Shown: in pieces, positions 43,378-52,906 of the stretch
How the letters are laid out: each line of letters starts with the position of its first letter
How positions within the stretch are numbered: position 1 is the first letter of the stretch
Origin: Sphingobacterium chuzhouense
GTDB lineage: Bacteria; Bacteroidota; Bacteroidia; Sphingobacteriales; Sphingobacteriaceae
NCBI RefSeq assembly: GCF_014692525.1
Contig: NZ_JACNYL010000002.1
Coordinates: 496,001-560,000, forward strand
Direction: 5' to 3'
Length of the DNA stretch: 64,000 bases
Notes under the pieces: generated by a model
Database searches by the model: none
The model's input: only the letters and a program-made list of their open reading frames with translations
What the model was told of the DNA's origin: nothing
Position numbers and translations under genes: made by a program

Positions 43378-43803
43378 ATGAAAACGACATTAAAAACTAT
43401 CGCAGCAGCATTGATCATGGTAACATCCCTAAGCTCCTTTGCTTCGGAAAAAGCCAATCCGTTGAAAGACGTGGAATCGGATATGGTAATAGGCTCCTAT
43501 ATGGATGCTGTTACCGTGGGCACCATCGACCTGAACAAGTTCCTTTTTGCTGATGATTTTGAATACCGCAACGTGAACAACAACGACCATGCGGGCAAAA
43601 AGGAATACATCAAATACCTGAAGGCCAACAGGGGTAACAAATATGACTGCAAGAGCAGCTATGAGATTCTATCGCAGGATGGAAAGGTATGTGTGGCTAA
43701 AGCAACAATGGCATTTGATAACTTCACCCGCGTAGACTATATTACCTTGAACCAGGGAAAGGACGGTTGGAAAGTAAGCAAAGTGGAAACGACTTATCCA
43801 TAG
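43378..43803 (+). CDS. Secreted NTF2-like (lumazine-binding type) protein, copy 1
   Basis: A 141-aa protein with signal peptide (AAALIMVTSLSSFA) and mature part SEKANPLKDVESDMVIGSYM. The fold pattern (VIGSYMDAVTVG, FLFADDFEYRN, KEYIKYLKANRG, CVAKATMAFDNF) fits the SnoaL/NTF2-like, putative lumazine-binding group, a periplasmic binding fold without a known ligand. Four near-identical copies lie within 12.3 kb (43378, 49604, 53898, 55669), together with about 150 bp of upstream sequence. The start at 43378 is shared by all; longer upstream frames are not conserved as protein. Confidence 0.8.
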   Translation: MKTTLKTIAAALIMVTSLSSFASEKANPLKDVESDMVIGSYMDAVTVGTIDLNKFLFADDFEYRNVNNNDHAGKKEYIKYLKANRGNKYDCKSSYEILSQDGKVCVAKATMAFDNFTRVDYITLNQGKDGWKVSKVETTYP

Positions 43804-43833
43804 AAGAATTTTAGATTTTTGTTTAGTTTAGTT

Positions 43834-43867
43834 AGCAAAGCCTGCATGTGCAGGCTTTGATTTTTTT
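43834..43867 (+). terminator. Terminator after NTF2-like copy 1
   Basis: AAAGCCTGCA...TGCAGGCTTT and T-run, preceded by TTAGTTTAGTTAG. The same structure follows copies 2, 3 and 4 and the GH1 gene. Confidence 0.75.
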
Positions 43868-43880
43868 GTGTCCGCTAGTA

Positions 43881-44019
43881 TTACAGTTTATCTATATATT
43901 GACCAATTCGTTTTATTAACACATCGATATCTGGCTGTTCATTATAGTAAAGGGCTTTAGTCGCTAGGTAACGTTCTTTGAATCTTTGTCGCTGTTCGAC
44001 AGACAGAAGGTAATACTAA
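43881..44019 (-). pseudogene. 3' fragment of an unidentified gene
   Basis: A minus-strand frame without start reads YYLLSVEQRQRFKERYL, then YYNEQPDIDVLIKRIGQYI and stops at 43881-43883. It looks like a natural C-terminal end but the 5' part is absent. No family is recognised. Sequence from 44020 to 44215 shows nothing. Confidence 0.4.
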
Positions 44020-44215
44020 GGCGGCGTTTGTGATTATATACGACCCGTTTGTTATATAGTTGAGTAGTACCCAAATGCAATGCATTATAACTATTAGTTG
44101 ACATCTTATAGAATGAATGTGAGAAGAATTTAATATCATGATACTACAACAAATATCTAGTGGATGTTTTTTGATCTACGGGGATACCATCTTAAACAAT
44201 TAATCGACTTTTTCT

Positions 44216-45154
44216 TTAGAGAAGTCTAAACCTACCGTCGTTTTGTAAAATGTACGTTTCGGTTTCAGCAACAGGTTCCTCGCCCATCCAATTCCAGCTT
44301 GTCACCACTATTTTGTCTTTTTCAATTTTACTCGTTTTCCTAAATGCGGATTCAGCAATTTCATCATAAGCAATTTCCAGCATGTCTATTATTTCGTTTT
44401 CTTTATTTAGCGTAATCAATAATGCAAATAGCTCGTGGTCGCCACTTTGATAACCAACCACAATTGAAGTAAAGTTTTCAGCGTAAGGGATTTTATAGTT
44501 TAGCCTGAATTTTTTTGCATCTGTATGTTTGGTTTTGAAATTGATCCGCTTTAAAAAACCCTTATCAGGCATCCCGGATGTTTTAAAATTGTCGAAGTTT
44601 GTACTGTCGGTAATAGGAAAATCCCGTACAGGAAGTGTTGCTAACAAATCTGTTTGAGCAGTGGAAATCTCTTTGTTCGTGTCTAAATGAATGCTGTCTA
44701 CCTTTTTTAATATCAGTTGGTTTTCTGTTCTTTCTATACTGTACGCATTTTCCAGGTGATGTTGGCCGGAATAATCACTGTAATCAAATTTCAGATTCAA
44801 TACACCCTTTTTCAAATTCCATTTTGAGTTGCTTATTGTCAAATTTTGAATAGCCCCTACTCCACAGCCAAATTCGCCATAAGTTTTCACTTCTATTGTA
44901 TTATTCTTATGGTTGAATGTTATTGTATTGTAAGCCGGAAAAATTTCCTGTTTAAAATTTTTATTTTTGGTGTTGCTGAACGTCAATGTGCTATCGCGCC
45001 AGTCATTTTGAACAGCCCATTCTCCGTCTAATTCTTGTAGCCATTCTTGTTCAGAATCTATCCTTATGATATTATTTTCAATAGTTCTGTTATGGCATGA
45101 AAATGTAAACAGTGCAGACAAAATTAATGGTGCTAGACTATGGTTTATTTTCAT
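44216..45154 (-). CDS. Hypothetical lipoprotein
   Basis: A 312-aa lipoprotein: signal and lipobox LILSALFTFSC-H near residue 20. The mature part has a beta-rich domain (WLQELDGEWAVQNDW through FDYSDYSGQHH), then a second region VRDFPITDSTNFDNFK. No enzyme motif is seen. It is monocistronic on the minus strand. Predicted to be anchored to a membrane facing the periplasm or exterior. Confidence 0.7.
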   Translation of the reverse strand: MKINHSLAPLILSALFTFSCHNRTIENNIIRIDSEQEWLQELDGEWAVQNDWRDSTLTFSNTKNKNFKQEIFPAYNTITFNHKNNTIEVKTYGEFGCGVGAIQNLTISNSKWNLKKGVLNLKFDYSDYSGQHHLENAYSIERTENQLILKKVDSIHLDTNKEISTAQTDLLATLPVRDFPITDSTNFDNFKTSGMPDKGFLKRINFKTKHTDAKKFRLNYKIPYAENFTSIVVGYQSGDHELFALLITLNKENEIIDMLEIAYDEIAESAFRKTSKIEKDKIVVTSWNWMGEEPVAETETYILQNDGRFRLL

Positions 45155-45327
45155 CAGGTATTATATTGCTTATAACGCTTTCATTTAACTGGGATGAGTT
45201 GTGCTTCTCCTTTCGATTAGTTCATATCAAAATCGGCGCCAAAGTATTTGCATGGTATAAAAGTCGTCCATTTGTTAATATGTGTTAAACCTACACTAAG
45301 CAATGCAAATGGTACGCTAATTGTTGT

Positions 45328-45410
45328 TATATTTGTACTTCATAATTTAGGTTTATAATTGGTTAGTTAGTTAAAAATCCTGAAGCTCCCCGCTTCAGGA
45401 TTTTTTTTTT
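45328..45410 (+). ncRNA. Repeated small RNA unit B
   Basis: TATATTTG at 45328-45335, the same leader and the AATCCTGAAGC...GCTTCAGGATT hairpin with a ten-base T-run. Upstream sequence differs from the other copies except for a short TTGTTAATATGTGTTAAA block, so conservation is centred on the promoter-to-terminator unit. No Nudix fragment is attached and no NTF2-like gene follows; the GT4 gene starts 146 bp later. Confidence 0.65.
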
Positions 45411-45555
45411 CGTAGGCGTCTTTTTTTTAGGACTTATACGTAATTACATGTATTTATACGGCATTTGTTTGTTATTATCTGTTTTACAAGAACATATTTA
45501 ACTAAACACCTGTTCTATATTTATAGAATATTACCTCATAAATCGACTGGAAATA

Positions 45556-46764
45556 ATGAAAATAGCCATAATCGGAACGTATCCTCCTAGACAGTGTGGC
45601 ATCGCCACTTTTACACATGATACCTATAAATCTTTGCTACAGACTGGAGCCTGTTATCCTTCTGTTGTTAGTATAGCAGATGGCAGTGAATCTTCTTTTC
45701 CTTCGGAAGTTAAGCATGTTATCCTACGTGATCAATTAAATAGTTATATAGAAGCAGCGCGATTCATCAACAATACGTTTGATATATGCATTATACAACA
45801 CGAATATGGCATCTTTGGTGGAGAAGCCGGAAGCCATATTCTCACGCTGGCGCAGCAACTCGATATCCCTATCGTCTGCAACTTTCATACGGTATTAAAA
45901 GAACCCAGTAAAGAAGAGAAAAAGACTTTGCAACAACTTGCTCGCGTGAGCCAGCAAATCACCGTCATGACACAATATGCAATTAAAATGTTGAAGCAAA
46001 TCTATGAGATTCCAGGCGATAAAATCGCACATATTCCACATGGTGTGCCGACATTTGATTATCAACAGGAAAAAGCAAAACGGGCACTCGGACTCACAGA
46101 TAAAAAAATCATGTTGAGTTTCGGCTTTCTCGGAAAAAATAAAGGATTTGAAACAGCTATTGAAGCGGTTTCACACGTGAAAGACCAAGATTTCCAATAT
46201 ATTATCTTGGGAACGACCCATCCGAATGTACTTAAAGAATCAGGGGAAAGCTATCGCGAGCAATTACAACAAAAGGCTGAAGAATTGGGTATCGGAAGTA
46301 AAATAAACTTCATCAATTGCTTCGCTTCGGAAGATCTGTTGGTACAGTATTTAAGCGCGTGCGATATCTATGTAACTCCCTATCCCAATGAACAACAGAT
46401 TAGCAGTGGCACGTTGTCGTTTGCTTTGGGAGCGGGTGCAGCCGTAATATCAACTCCTTATTGGTATGCTAAAGATCTGTTGGCTCACAAACGCGGACTT
46501 TTATTCGATTTCAGAGATTCGCAAGGACTCTCAAAAATTATCAATCAGTTACTGGACAACCCGGACTTGTTACGCTTTTACAGAAAAAATGCTGCTCAAT
46601 ATGGAAAAAAAATGAGCTGGAGCACTATTGGTTTCCGACAATTGGTGCTGTTGCAAGAAATATTGGATAAACAGACAGAAACGCAGCCCAGTGTCACTTT
46701 TTCCGATCTTCCTGAAAAACTTTCGGCAATGTTGACGACTACGCAAAAGAAATTATCTTACTGA
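45556..46764 (+). CDS. GT4 family glycosyltransferase
   Basis: A 402-aa protein of GT-B fold: MKIAIIGTYPPRQCGIATFT at the start, ICIIQHEYGIFGGEAG, then the C-terminal donor domain with MLSFGFLGKNKGFETAIEAV and an EQQISSGTLSFALGAGAAVI segment, where the family's E-x7-E region lies. It transfers a sugar, probably mannose or similar, from an NDP donor. It is followed by an (alpha/alpha)6-type gene and convergent to a GH130 gene, a cluster seen repeatedly in Bacteroidetes and likely dealing with mannosyl-containing oligosaccharides. Confidence 0.9.
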   Translation: MKIAIIGTYPPRQCGIATFTHDTYKSLLQTGACYPSVVSIADGSESSFPSEVKHVILRDQLNSYIEAARFINNTFDICIIQHEYGIFGGEAGSHILTLAQQLDIPIVCNFHTVLKEPSKEEKKTLQQLARVSQQITVMTQYAIKMLKQIYEIPGDKIAHIPHGVPTFDYQQEKAKRALGLTDKKIMLSFGFLGKNKGFETAIEAVSHVKDQDFQYIILGTTHPNVLKESGESYREQLQQKAEELGIGSKINFINCFASEDLLVQYLSACDIYVTPYPNEQQISSGTLSFALGAGAAVISTPYWYAKDLLAHKRGLLFDFRDSQGLSKIINQLLDNPDLLRFYRKNAAQYGKKMSWSTIGFRQLVLLQEILDKQTETQPSVTFSDLPEKLSAMLTTTQKKLSY

Positions 46765-46782
46765 TACTAATCATTGTACATT

Positions 46783-47898
46783 ATGCAACAAAAAGGCTAT
46801 CTAACTGAATTTGCAACACCGAATCATCCAGTATGGGACTGGTCGTTATTAAAAGAACTTATCCCTGCCCTTCCGCAACTTGATCTCTCTCATATACAAC
46901 GGCTGACAAATCAGGTGGGAATCATACAGCATGCTAAATATACCATTCCAAATTATCATCATGGATATTGTCTGGACGACAATGCACGGGCGCTTATTCT
47001 CGTCACAATGGCTTATCAGCAACAGCCGACTGCGGCGTTACGGGAATCGATTAACACTTATCTGGCTTATATGCTATACATGCAGTTGGAGAATGGCCAA
47101 TTCCGCAATTTTCTTTCTTTCGACAATACGTTTTTGGATAAAGTAGGTTCGGAAGATAGCTATGGGCGCACTATATGGGCATTGGGTTTTTTTTTAAAAA
47201 TCGATCCTCATAGCGAATTTGCGCCGTTGGCACAGGAAATTTTTCTGAAAGCGCTTCCAAATTGCCTGCAACTCCGTTCTAACAGGGCTGTAGCCTATTG
47301 TTTATTAGGATTACTCCACTATTACGAAAAACATAGTGCAATAGATCCTGGTGTATTAAATCATATAGCGGTATTGTCCGCTTTTCTTCAGGAAGAATTT
47401 AATGAGGCCAGCACTGCAGACTGGCAGTGGTTCGAAAAAATCATTGCTTACGATAATGCTGTTATGCCTTTAAGTTTGTTACGCGCCGCAACCGTTCTCA
47501 GAAACGAAACAGCAAATAAAATCGGTATGGCGTCAGCCCTGTTCTTAGACAGTCTGCTTTTCTCATCGGGCCATCTTTCTACCGTAGGTAATTCGAATTG
47601 GTATCCATACCGGGAGGGCAAAAGTAAATTTGGCCAGCAACCTATTGAGATCCCATCCATGCTGCTTTTATATAAACAGATATACCTTTTAACGGATGAT
47701 GAGCATTACAAAAACCGAATGATACAGACGTTTCAATGGTTTTTTGGTGGAAATGATCTCGGCTTGCATCTTTATGATCCTGTTAGCAAAGGCTGTTCGG
47801 ATGGATTGGAAAGATACGGGATAAATGAAAACCAAGGGGCAGAGAGCACCATCAGTTTTTGGAAAGCATTTTTATATCTATGTACGTCTTTTGATTGA
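46783..47898 (+). CDS. Putative (alpha/alpha)6-barrel glycosidase-like protein
   Basis: About 371 aa from the ATG at 46783 (a TTG at 46774 is in frame). Helical repeats with YHHGYCLDDNARALILVTMA near the start, then SYGRTIWALGFFLK and a C-terminal NENQGAESTISFWKAFLY. These suggest a toroid of helix pairs as in glycosidases or epimerases of the (alpha/alpha)6 class. It starts about 20 bp after the GT4 gene and ends 1 bp from the convergent GH130 gene. The enzymatic role is inferred from context. Confidence 0.65.
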   Translation: MQQKGYLTEFATPNHPVWDWSLLKELIPALPQLDLSHIQRLTNQVGIIQHAKYTIPNYHHGYCLDDNARALILVTMAYQQQPTAALRESINTYLAYMLYMQLENGQFRNFLSFDNTFLDKVGSEDSYGRTIWALGFFLKIDPHSEFAPLAQEIFLKALPNCLQLRSNRAVAYCLLGLLHYYEKHSAIDPGVLNHIAVLSAFLQEEFNEASTADWQWFEKIIAYDNAVMPLSLLRAATVLRNETANKIGMASALFLDSLLFSSGHLSTVGNSNWYPYREGKSKFGQQPIEIPSMLLLYKQIYLLTDDEHYKNRMIQTFQWFFGGNDLGLHLYDPVSKGCSDGLERYGINENQGAESTISFWKAFLYLCTSFD

Positions 47899-47899
47899 T

Positions 47900-49366
47900 T
47901 TATCCTTTTGTCAACTCTTGCAGTAATTCATTCAAGTTAACTATAGCGTAAGTAGAGGTATGGTCGGACATAGCGTAAGGGATGATTAGGTAACCATTGT
48001 GCACGATCTGTCCACACGAATACACCACATTAGGAACATATCCTTCCCGTTCTTCGGTATTTGGAAAGATTAGCGGCCGCTGAAGTTTTCCGACGATTTT
48101 CGTTGGGTCTTCCAGGTCCAACAAAAGTGCGCTAATGGTGTATTCGCGCATAGGCCCGACGGCATGCGTCAGAACCAACCACCCTTTGCTGGTCTCTATA
48201 GGAGATCCGCAGTTTCCAAGCTGCACGTATTCCAATGGCAATGTTGGTTCGCATAAAAGTGTCACTTCTTGGTGCCAATTAATGAGATCGTCCGAAAAAG
48301 CGATATAGTTACTCTCACCGTCTACCCGGCATAATAAGACATATTTTCCGTTGACCTGACGAGGAAATAATGCGGCTCCTTTGTTAGCGATCTTACCGTT
48401 AATGGGCTGTATCTTAAAATGGATAAAATCTTTAGTCGACAACAGCTTCGGTAAAATGGTAATACCATCATACGCCGTATATGTAGCGTAATAGGTACAC
48501 TTACCTTTGTCACAAATAAATCTAACAAAGCGTGCGTCTTCAATACCATTTTTTTCCGTACCCAAAATTGGAAATATCACACGTTCGGAGATGGCCGTAT
48601 CCAATGAAAACGTAATTTCATAATGTGAGGAAGCCAACCAGGCAACATGATCCATTAATATCATATTTTCGACGTCCAGTTGATTTTCCTCTTTAATCTC
48701 CGTGATATAACGCCTTAACTCTTCGTAGGTAAAGCTTTCCGTAAATTTTGACATTAAGATGGACACCATCTCCTCCGTTGGATCGTGTATCTGTGACAGC
48801 TTCTCCATAAAGTCCTCCCGTTGATAGCGGTAATTTTTAAATGACTTCGGTTTTTCAAGCAATACGCCAACATCGTCCATGTGGATGTCCATATTATTAT
48901 CGATTACACCCGACCGGAAGACAAGTGAGGACACGTGGCCCTCTCCTGTGGCTCTAAAGCTAATGATAACGCGCTTCTCCCCTTCATTAAGTTGTGTCTG
49001 ATCTGGGGATTCTACAATAGACGGATTGAAAAAAGCCGCAGCTTCTATGGAATATTCCATCGTGAAATAGGCTCCGATAAGTAGCTTATCTTGATATGTG
49101 TATGTTTTTGAAGCTAGCGGCGAATCATGCAAAAGCTCCATCGTGTAAGAAAAACTCTTTTCCCAAATACTGACAATACTGCGATGACGCTTTGAAAAGT
49201 TACGTAGCAATTGATTGAACAAATCCGTTTTTTGCTGTTTAGTGGAATTCAGTATACGCGATATGATTCTAGTCGCGCGTTCCGCACCGAGGTTAAAGTA
49301 GCGCGCCAAAACCCGTTTTGAGTCGGGTCTAAAAAATATGTTTTTTCGTATTACTTGTAATGCCAT
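47900..49366 (-). CDS. GH130 family phosphorylase/hydrolase-like protein
   Basis: A 488-aa protein. The N-terminal helical extension (1-150) is followed by a five-bladed propeller with VSSLVFRSG (early Asp/Glu region), FILGTEKNGIEDARFVRF, and CRVDGESNYIAFSDDLINWH, CGSPIETSKGWLVLTHAVGP, VPNVVYSCGQIVHNGYLIIPYAMSD. The family splits beta-mannosides by phosphorolysis or hydrolysis. It converges on the GT4/(alpha/alpha)6 pair, so the three probably act on one pathway. Substrate is inferred. Confidence 0.85.
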   Translation of the reverse strand: MALQVIRKNIFFRPDSKRVLARYFNLGAERATRIISRILNSTKQQKTDLFNQLLRNFSKRHRSIVSIWEKSFSYTMELLHDSPLASKTYTYQDKLLIGAYFTMEYSIEAAAFFNPSIVESPDQTQLNEGEKRVIISFRATGEGHVSSLVFRSGVIDNNMDIHMDDVGVLLEKPKSFKNYRYQREDFMEKLSQIHDPTEEMVSILMSKFTESFTYEELRRYITEIKEENQLDVENMILMDHVAWLASSHYEITFSLDTAISERVIFPILGTEKNGIEDARFVRFICDKGKCTYYATYTAYDGITILPKLLSTKDFIHFKIQPINGKIANKGAALFPRQVNGKYVLLCRVDGESNYIAFSDDLINWHQEVTLLCEPTLPLEYVQLGNCGSPIETSKGWLVLTHAVGPMREYTISALLLDLEDPTKIVGKLQRPLIFPNTEEREGYVPNVVYSCGQIVHNGYLIIPYAMSDHTSTYAIVNLNELLQELTKG

Positions 49367-49603
49367 TTCTTAATTTTCTTGTTATAACAATTGAATAACA
49401 TATTAGTTCTTAAAATACCTCGCCTGACGAAGGTGTATACCCTAATGAGATATATGCATTCACCGATTTTTTTACCGCAGTTACCGAGAAATGCCGGAGC
49501 TTGGTCTAATCGTTATTCGGTAAATCTGTCCACCACCCTACCTTTGAGATATCAAATAAGAAATAGAAAAAATAATATACACATCACATTAAAAACTACA
49601 GAT

Positions 49604-50029
49604 ATGAAAACGACATTGAAAACTATCGCAGCAGCATTGATCATGGTAACATCCCTAAGCTCCTTTGCTTCGGAAAAAGCCAATCCTTTAAAAAACGTGG
49701 AATCGGACATGGTAATTGGCTCCTATATGGATGCTGTTACCGTAGGTAGCATCGACCTGAACAAGTTCCTTTTTGCTGATGATTTTGAATACCGCAACGT
49801 GAACAACAACGACCATGCGGACAAAAAGGAATACATCAAATACCTGAAGGCCAACAAGGGTAACAAATATGACTGCAAGAGCAGCTACGAGATCCTATCG
49901 CAGGATGGAAAGGTATGCGTCGCCAAGGCAACAATGGCATTTGATAACTTCACCCGCGTAGACTACATTACCTTGAACCAAGGAAAGGACGGCTGGAAAG
50001 TAAGCAAAGTGGAAACGACTTATCCATAA
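49604..50029 (+). CDS. Secreted NTF2-like protein, copy 2
   Basis: A 141-aa near-identical copy of the gene at 43378. Differences include LKNVESD for LKDVESD, GSIDL for GTIDL and ADKKEY for AGKKEY. The conserved upstream block begins at ATATATGCAT (about 49450), so the duplicated segment covers about 150 bp of leader plus gene plus terminator. There is no small RNA unit in front of this copy; the GH130 gene lies upstream instead. Role as in copy 1, unknown ligand. Confidence 0.8.
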   Translation: MKTTLKTIAAALIMVTSLSSFASEKANPLKNVESDMVIGSYMDAVTVGSIDLNKFLFADDFEYRNVNNNDHADKKEYIKYLKANKGNKYDCKSSYEILSQDGKVCVAKATMAFDNFTRVDYITLNQGKDGWKVSKVETTYP

Positions 50030-50097
50030 AAGAATTTTAGATTTTTGTTTCAATAGGGGGACATGTCGTGAGATATCTCCCGATGTTTAGTTTAGTT

Positions 50098-50132
50098 AGC
50101 AAAGCCTGCAAGTGCAGGCTTTGATTTTTTTG
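50098..50132 (+). terminator. Terminator after NTF2-like copy 2
   Basis: AAAGCCTGCA-AG-TGCAGGCTTT and T-run. It is preceded by a short insert (GGGGGACATGTCGTGAGATATCTCCC) absent from copy 1 and present in copies 3 and 4. Confidence 0.75.
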
Positions 50133-50135
50133 TTA

Positions 50136-50157
50136 TATTCGTATCCAATTACGAATA
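50136..50157 (+). promoter_or_regulatory. Palindromic operator-like site (copy 1)
   Basis: TATTCGTA-TCCAAT-TACGAATA, an exact 8-bp inverted repeat, 21 bp before the ATG at 50179. The same site stands in front of the lipoprotein gene at 54501, and both genes even begin with the same codons for M-T-N-T. Confidence 0.65.
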
Positions 50158-50178
50158 TATTTTCAAGACAATCTAATC

Positions 50179-50892
50179 ATGACCAATACATTAACCGAAC
50201 CAACGGAAACGCGCGGTATGCTCCGCCCGAATGCAAAGCGAGCCAAAAATGCCATCACATTGTTATGGATTATCCTCATACTCGAGTTCGTTTCCATTTT
50301 CCTCGATTATTTGCAATATGCTTTACTGTCTTCTCCTGAAATATCTGAAGAAGCTGCAAACACGAACGATACTCGACAACAAATCTTTGGGGTAACATAT
50401 TTAATTTGTTTCATCGTATCAGCAGTGATGTTCATTAGGTGGTTTAGGAGAGCTTATTATAATTTAAGTCAAAAAGATGAATATCTTTCGCACTCCAATA
50501 AGGATACCGGTATCTGTTGGTTTTTACCTGTTATAAACCTTTACAAACCGTACCAGATCATGAAAGAAATGTATCGAAATACGGGTTATCTATTAGAAGA
50601 TCATCACCCTGAGACTAAAGAAAAGCTTTCTTTAAATATTATCACATTCTGGTGGATATTATGGATTGTCAATAATGTCCTTGGCCAAGTTTCATTTCGT
50701 ATGTCGAGAAATATCGACTCTATAGAGGATATATTCAGCGTTACCACACTTGGCATAGTAACTAGTTTGATTGGCATTCCGCTCGCACTTCTGGCAATCG
50801 AGATAGTGAGAAGATATGCGAAAGCAGAGGCTGTTCTAGCTGAGATTCCTGACGAGAACAATGAACTCGATAATATCCCTGCACTTTTATAA
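50179..50892 (+). CDS. DUF4328 integral membrane protein
   Basis: A 237-aa protein with about five membrane helices (ITLLWIILILEFVSIFLDYL, GVTYLICFIVSAVMFI, WWILWIVNNVLG, IVTSLIGIPLALLAIEIV). FIRWFRRAYYNLSQ followed by ICWFLPVINLYKPYQIMKEM is the DUF4328 signature. The family is widespread and has no known activity. It has an 8-bp-arm palindrome just upstream that is shared with an unrelated lipoprotein gene. Confidence 0.85.
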   Translation: MTNTLTEPTETRGMLRPNAKRAKNAITLLWIILILEFVSIFLDYLQYALLSSPEISEEAANTNDTRQQIFGVTYLICFIVSAVMFIRWFRRAYYNLSQKDEYLSHSNKDTGICWFLPVINLYKPYQIMKEMYRNTGYLLEDHHPETKEKLSLNIITFWWILWIVNNVLGQVSFRMSRNIDSIEDIFSVTTLGIVTSLIGIPLALLAIEIVRRYAKAEAVLAEIPDENNELDNIPALL

Positions 50893-50925
50893 AAGGTCGT
50901 AAAAATCAAAGTAGGAATTTTCAAT

Positions 50926-51180
50926 ATGAAACTAAAACTGGTTATATTCATCCTAGCCTTAAGTGTTTGTTTGATCTATACACGCAGTCAAACAATCCAA
51001 AAGCACGCATGGCAACCGGAGATTAATTTAAAGAACAATCAATTATTCGAATATAGTGTTGCCCGTAGGAACACTGTAACAGGAAATCTTTCTCCAAATA
51101 GGGATACAGAAGAGCATTATTCGGTGCGTTTTAGGGTAGAAGATAAAGAAGGCGAAGGTGAAGGATATAGTTTCTCATAA
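50926..51180 (+). CDS. Small exported protein
   Basis: An 84-aa protein with a signal peptide (MKLKLVIFILALSVCLIY). The mature part is charged (QLFEYSVARRNTVTGN, ends VEDKEGEGEGYSFS). I do not recognise a family and it could be the truncated front of a longer gene. It is 33 bp after the DUF4328 gene, likely co-transcribed. Confidence 0.5.
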   Translation: MKLKLVIFILALSVCLIYTRSQTIQKHAWQPEINLKNNQLFEYSVARRNTVTGNLSPNRDTEEHYSVRFRVEDKEGEGEGYSFS

Positions 51181-51220
51181 TTCACTAAACATTTCTATCT
51201 TTGTGAATTGTGAATTCTAA

Positions 51221-52468
51221 TTACTTTATTAACCTTATATTATCGCTCTGATCTTTGTGATAATTCTTATAAAACCACGGTATGCCAAACCTGCCCTCAA
51301 ATACCCGTATTTCGACCCGAGCATCGGTCACACTTTCATTAATCTCATCTGAAAAGAACAACCCCATGTCTCTCGTTCCCCAAACAGTATTATCAAATTT
51401 GATATAATCAGGATCGTTTCCGGGTATAATAATACGAAGAGAAGATGCCGAATGTGCCGTTCCCTGCTCCCATCCCAAAGTTTTCCCGGTATTAAACATA
51501 TTCGCAAGCTTTAAAGCAGAAGTACTGTATAGGCTGAATAATATAAACACGCCTAAGCATAATATCCAATCGTATTTCAAGTATATGGGGATATCGTGAT
51601 ACAGTACAAAACCTATAATAAATAGTGTAACGACTAAGCCGAACACGATACCCCATCGGAAAAAGAATAATTCACGCTGGGCGTGCACATTATCAAACAT
51701 GATGAACGTAAAAGCAGTTACAGACACAAATACTGCACCCACAAGCCTCGTTAACGGCTTCCGAGTGAATAGACTCCTATATTGGATGACAAGCGTAATT
51801 TGCAGTGCTACCGCCACACATAAAACAGCGGCAGTGCATACTTCAAAATATACGATATCGATTAGGATATAGACACATGCGAGACCTGCCGTGCCCAATG
51901 AAAAACAATATGCTAGAAAGAGCAAATTATACTTATGTTTTTTAAAAAAATCATCAAAGATCTGCTGCGTCTCCTCCATCGCCTCTTTCCGCTGTTGCTC
52001 ACTGATTCTGAGTTTTTCGTTCTTCCCGTTCGTAGCATACACGATGTTGGATTGGACAATTAACCGTTGCCCGCTTACCCATTTACTAATTTTATAAGAA
52101 TAATCCCGCTTTTTATCGCCTCTACGAAAGATGACGAGCAGATTCAAATTGAAATCTCCCATGCTCACCAAGTCTGTGCCCCAGCTATAAGATAGTTTTC
52201 CGCTCTTCGGATCAAAAATATCGATTCCACCTGGATACAGAACCGCACGCCAACGGAAAACATAACGGGTGTAGTTGAAAAGCTTATATAACGGCACCGT
52301 AAGTAAGATGGCTATAAACTTGGAGCCTGTGAATGCCCACATTGGATATCCGAATATGGGCATGAGCAAGAAGAATATCACGGCCAATAAACTAATGAGC
52401 AGACAAACCAAAACTACACGATAAACGATAGAGTACTTAAGAGTTTGTTCTGAATGTTTATTTGTCAT
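51221..52468 (-). CDS. Integral membrane protein of unknown function
   Basis: About 415 aa from the ATG at 52468. Helices 1-2 (VVLVCLLISLLAVIFFLLMP, FIAILLTVPLYKLF), then a cytoplasmic loop (YPGGIDIFDPKSGKLSYSWG), then five or more helices from residue 190 on (LLFLAYCFSLGTAGLACVYI). The C-terminal 75 residues are soluble (EINESVTDARVEIRVFEG). A PH-like loop is possible. I do not recognise the family. Confidence 0.65.
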   Translation of the reverse strand: MTNKHSEQTLKYSIVYRVVLVCLLISLLAVIFFLLMPIFGYPMWAFTGSKFIAILLTVPLYKLFNYTRYVFRWRAVLYPGGIDIFDPKSGKLSYSWGTDLVSMGDFNLNLLVIFRRGDKKRDYSYKISKWVSGQRLIVQSNIVYATNGKNEKLRISEQQRKEAMEETQQIFDDFFKKHKYNLLFLAYCFSLGTAGLACVYILIDIVYFEVCTAAVLCVAVALQITLVIQYRSLFTRKPLTRLVGAVFVSVTAFTFIMFDNVHAQRELFFFRWGIVFGLVVTLFIIGFVLYHDIPIYLKYDWILCLGVFILFSLYSTSALKLANMFNTGKTLGWEQGTAHSASSLRIIIPGNDPDYIKFDNTVWGTRDMGLFFSDEINESVTDARVEIRVFEGRFGIPWFYKNYHKDQSDNIRLIK

Positions 52469-52555
52469 GAGATAGTTGGCATTGATTATCGATAAATATA
52501 AGAAAATTTGAGGGAGCAACCAATTTACCTTTAAACATTGAATACTTTGGCACAT

Positions 52556-52906
52556 ACCTGCACATATTACGGCCGTTCGGTTCCAGGAGCAAATAAAGGC
52601 ACCTCAGAAGTTTGCAGAACGGTTGGAAAACTACAGAGATGTCGATTTTGGTTCTTTTAAAAAGCAATTTTACATAATTTATGCTTTATATATAAAGCAA
52701 TATCACCAGTTCGCTATTGAGCTGCGTCTTACTTACAAATATATCAGGAAGACGAAGATGAGAAAGAAATAATCTCCCTGATCTGTCCTCAAGATAATAC
52801 TGTTATTTTATTATATACATTTGTATAGCGTCGAGCGACATGGGATATAGCATCAATGCAGGCAGCTCAGAAAGATTTTGATAACGTTGAAAATTAGTTG
52901 ATTAAA
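52556..52906. other. Intergenic region with a coding relic
   Basis: One plus-strand frame without start codon runs through KFAERLENYRDVDFG and FKKQFYIIYALYIKQY and stops at 52770-52772. It has coding-like composition and is probably the 3' end of a lost gene. The remaining sequence up to the DUF1304 gene shows nothing certain. Confidence 0.4.
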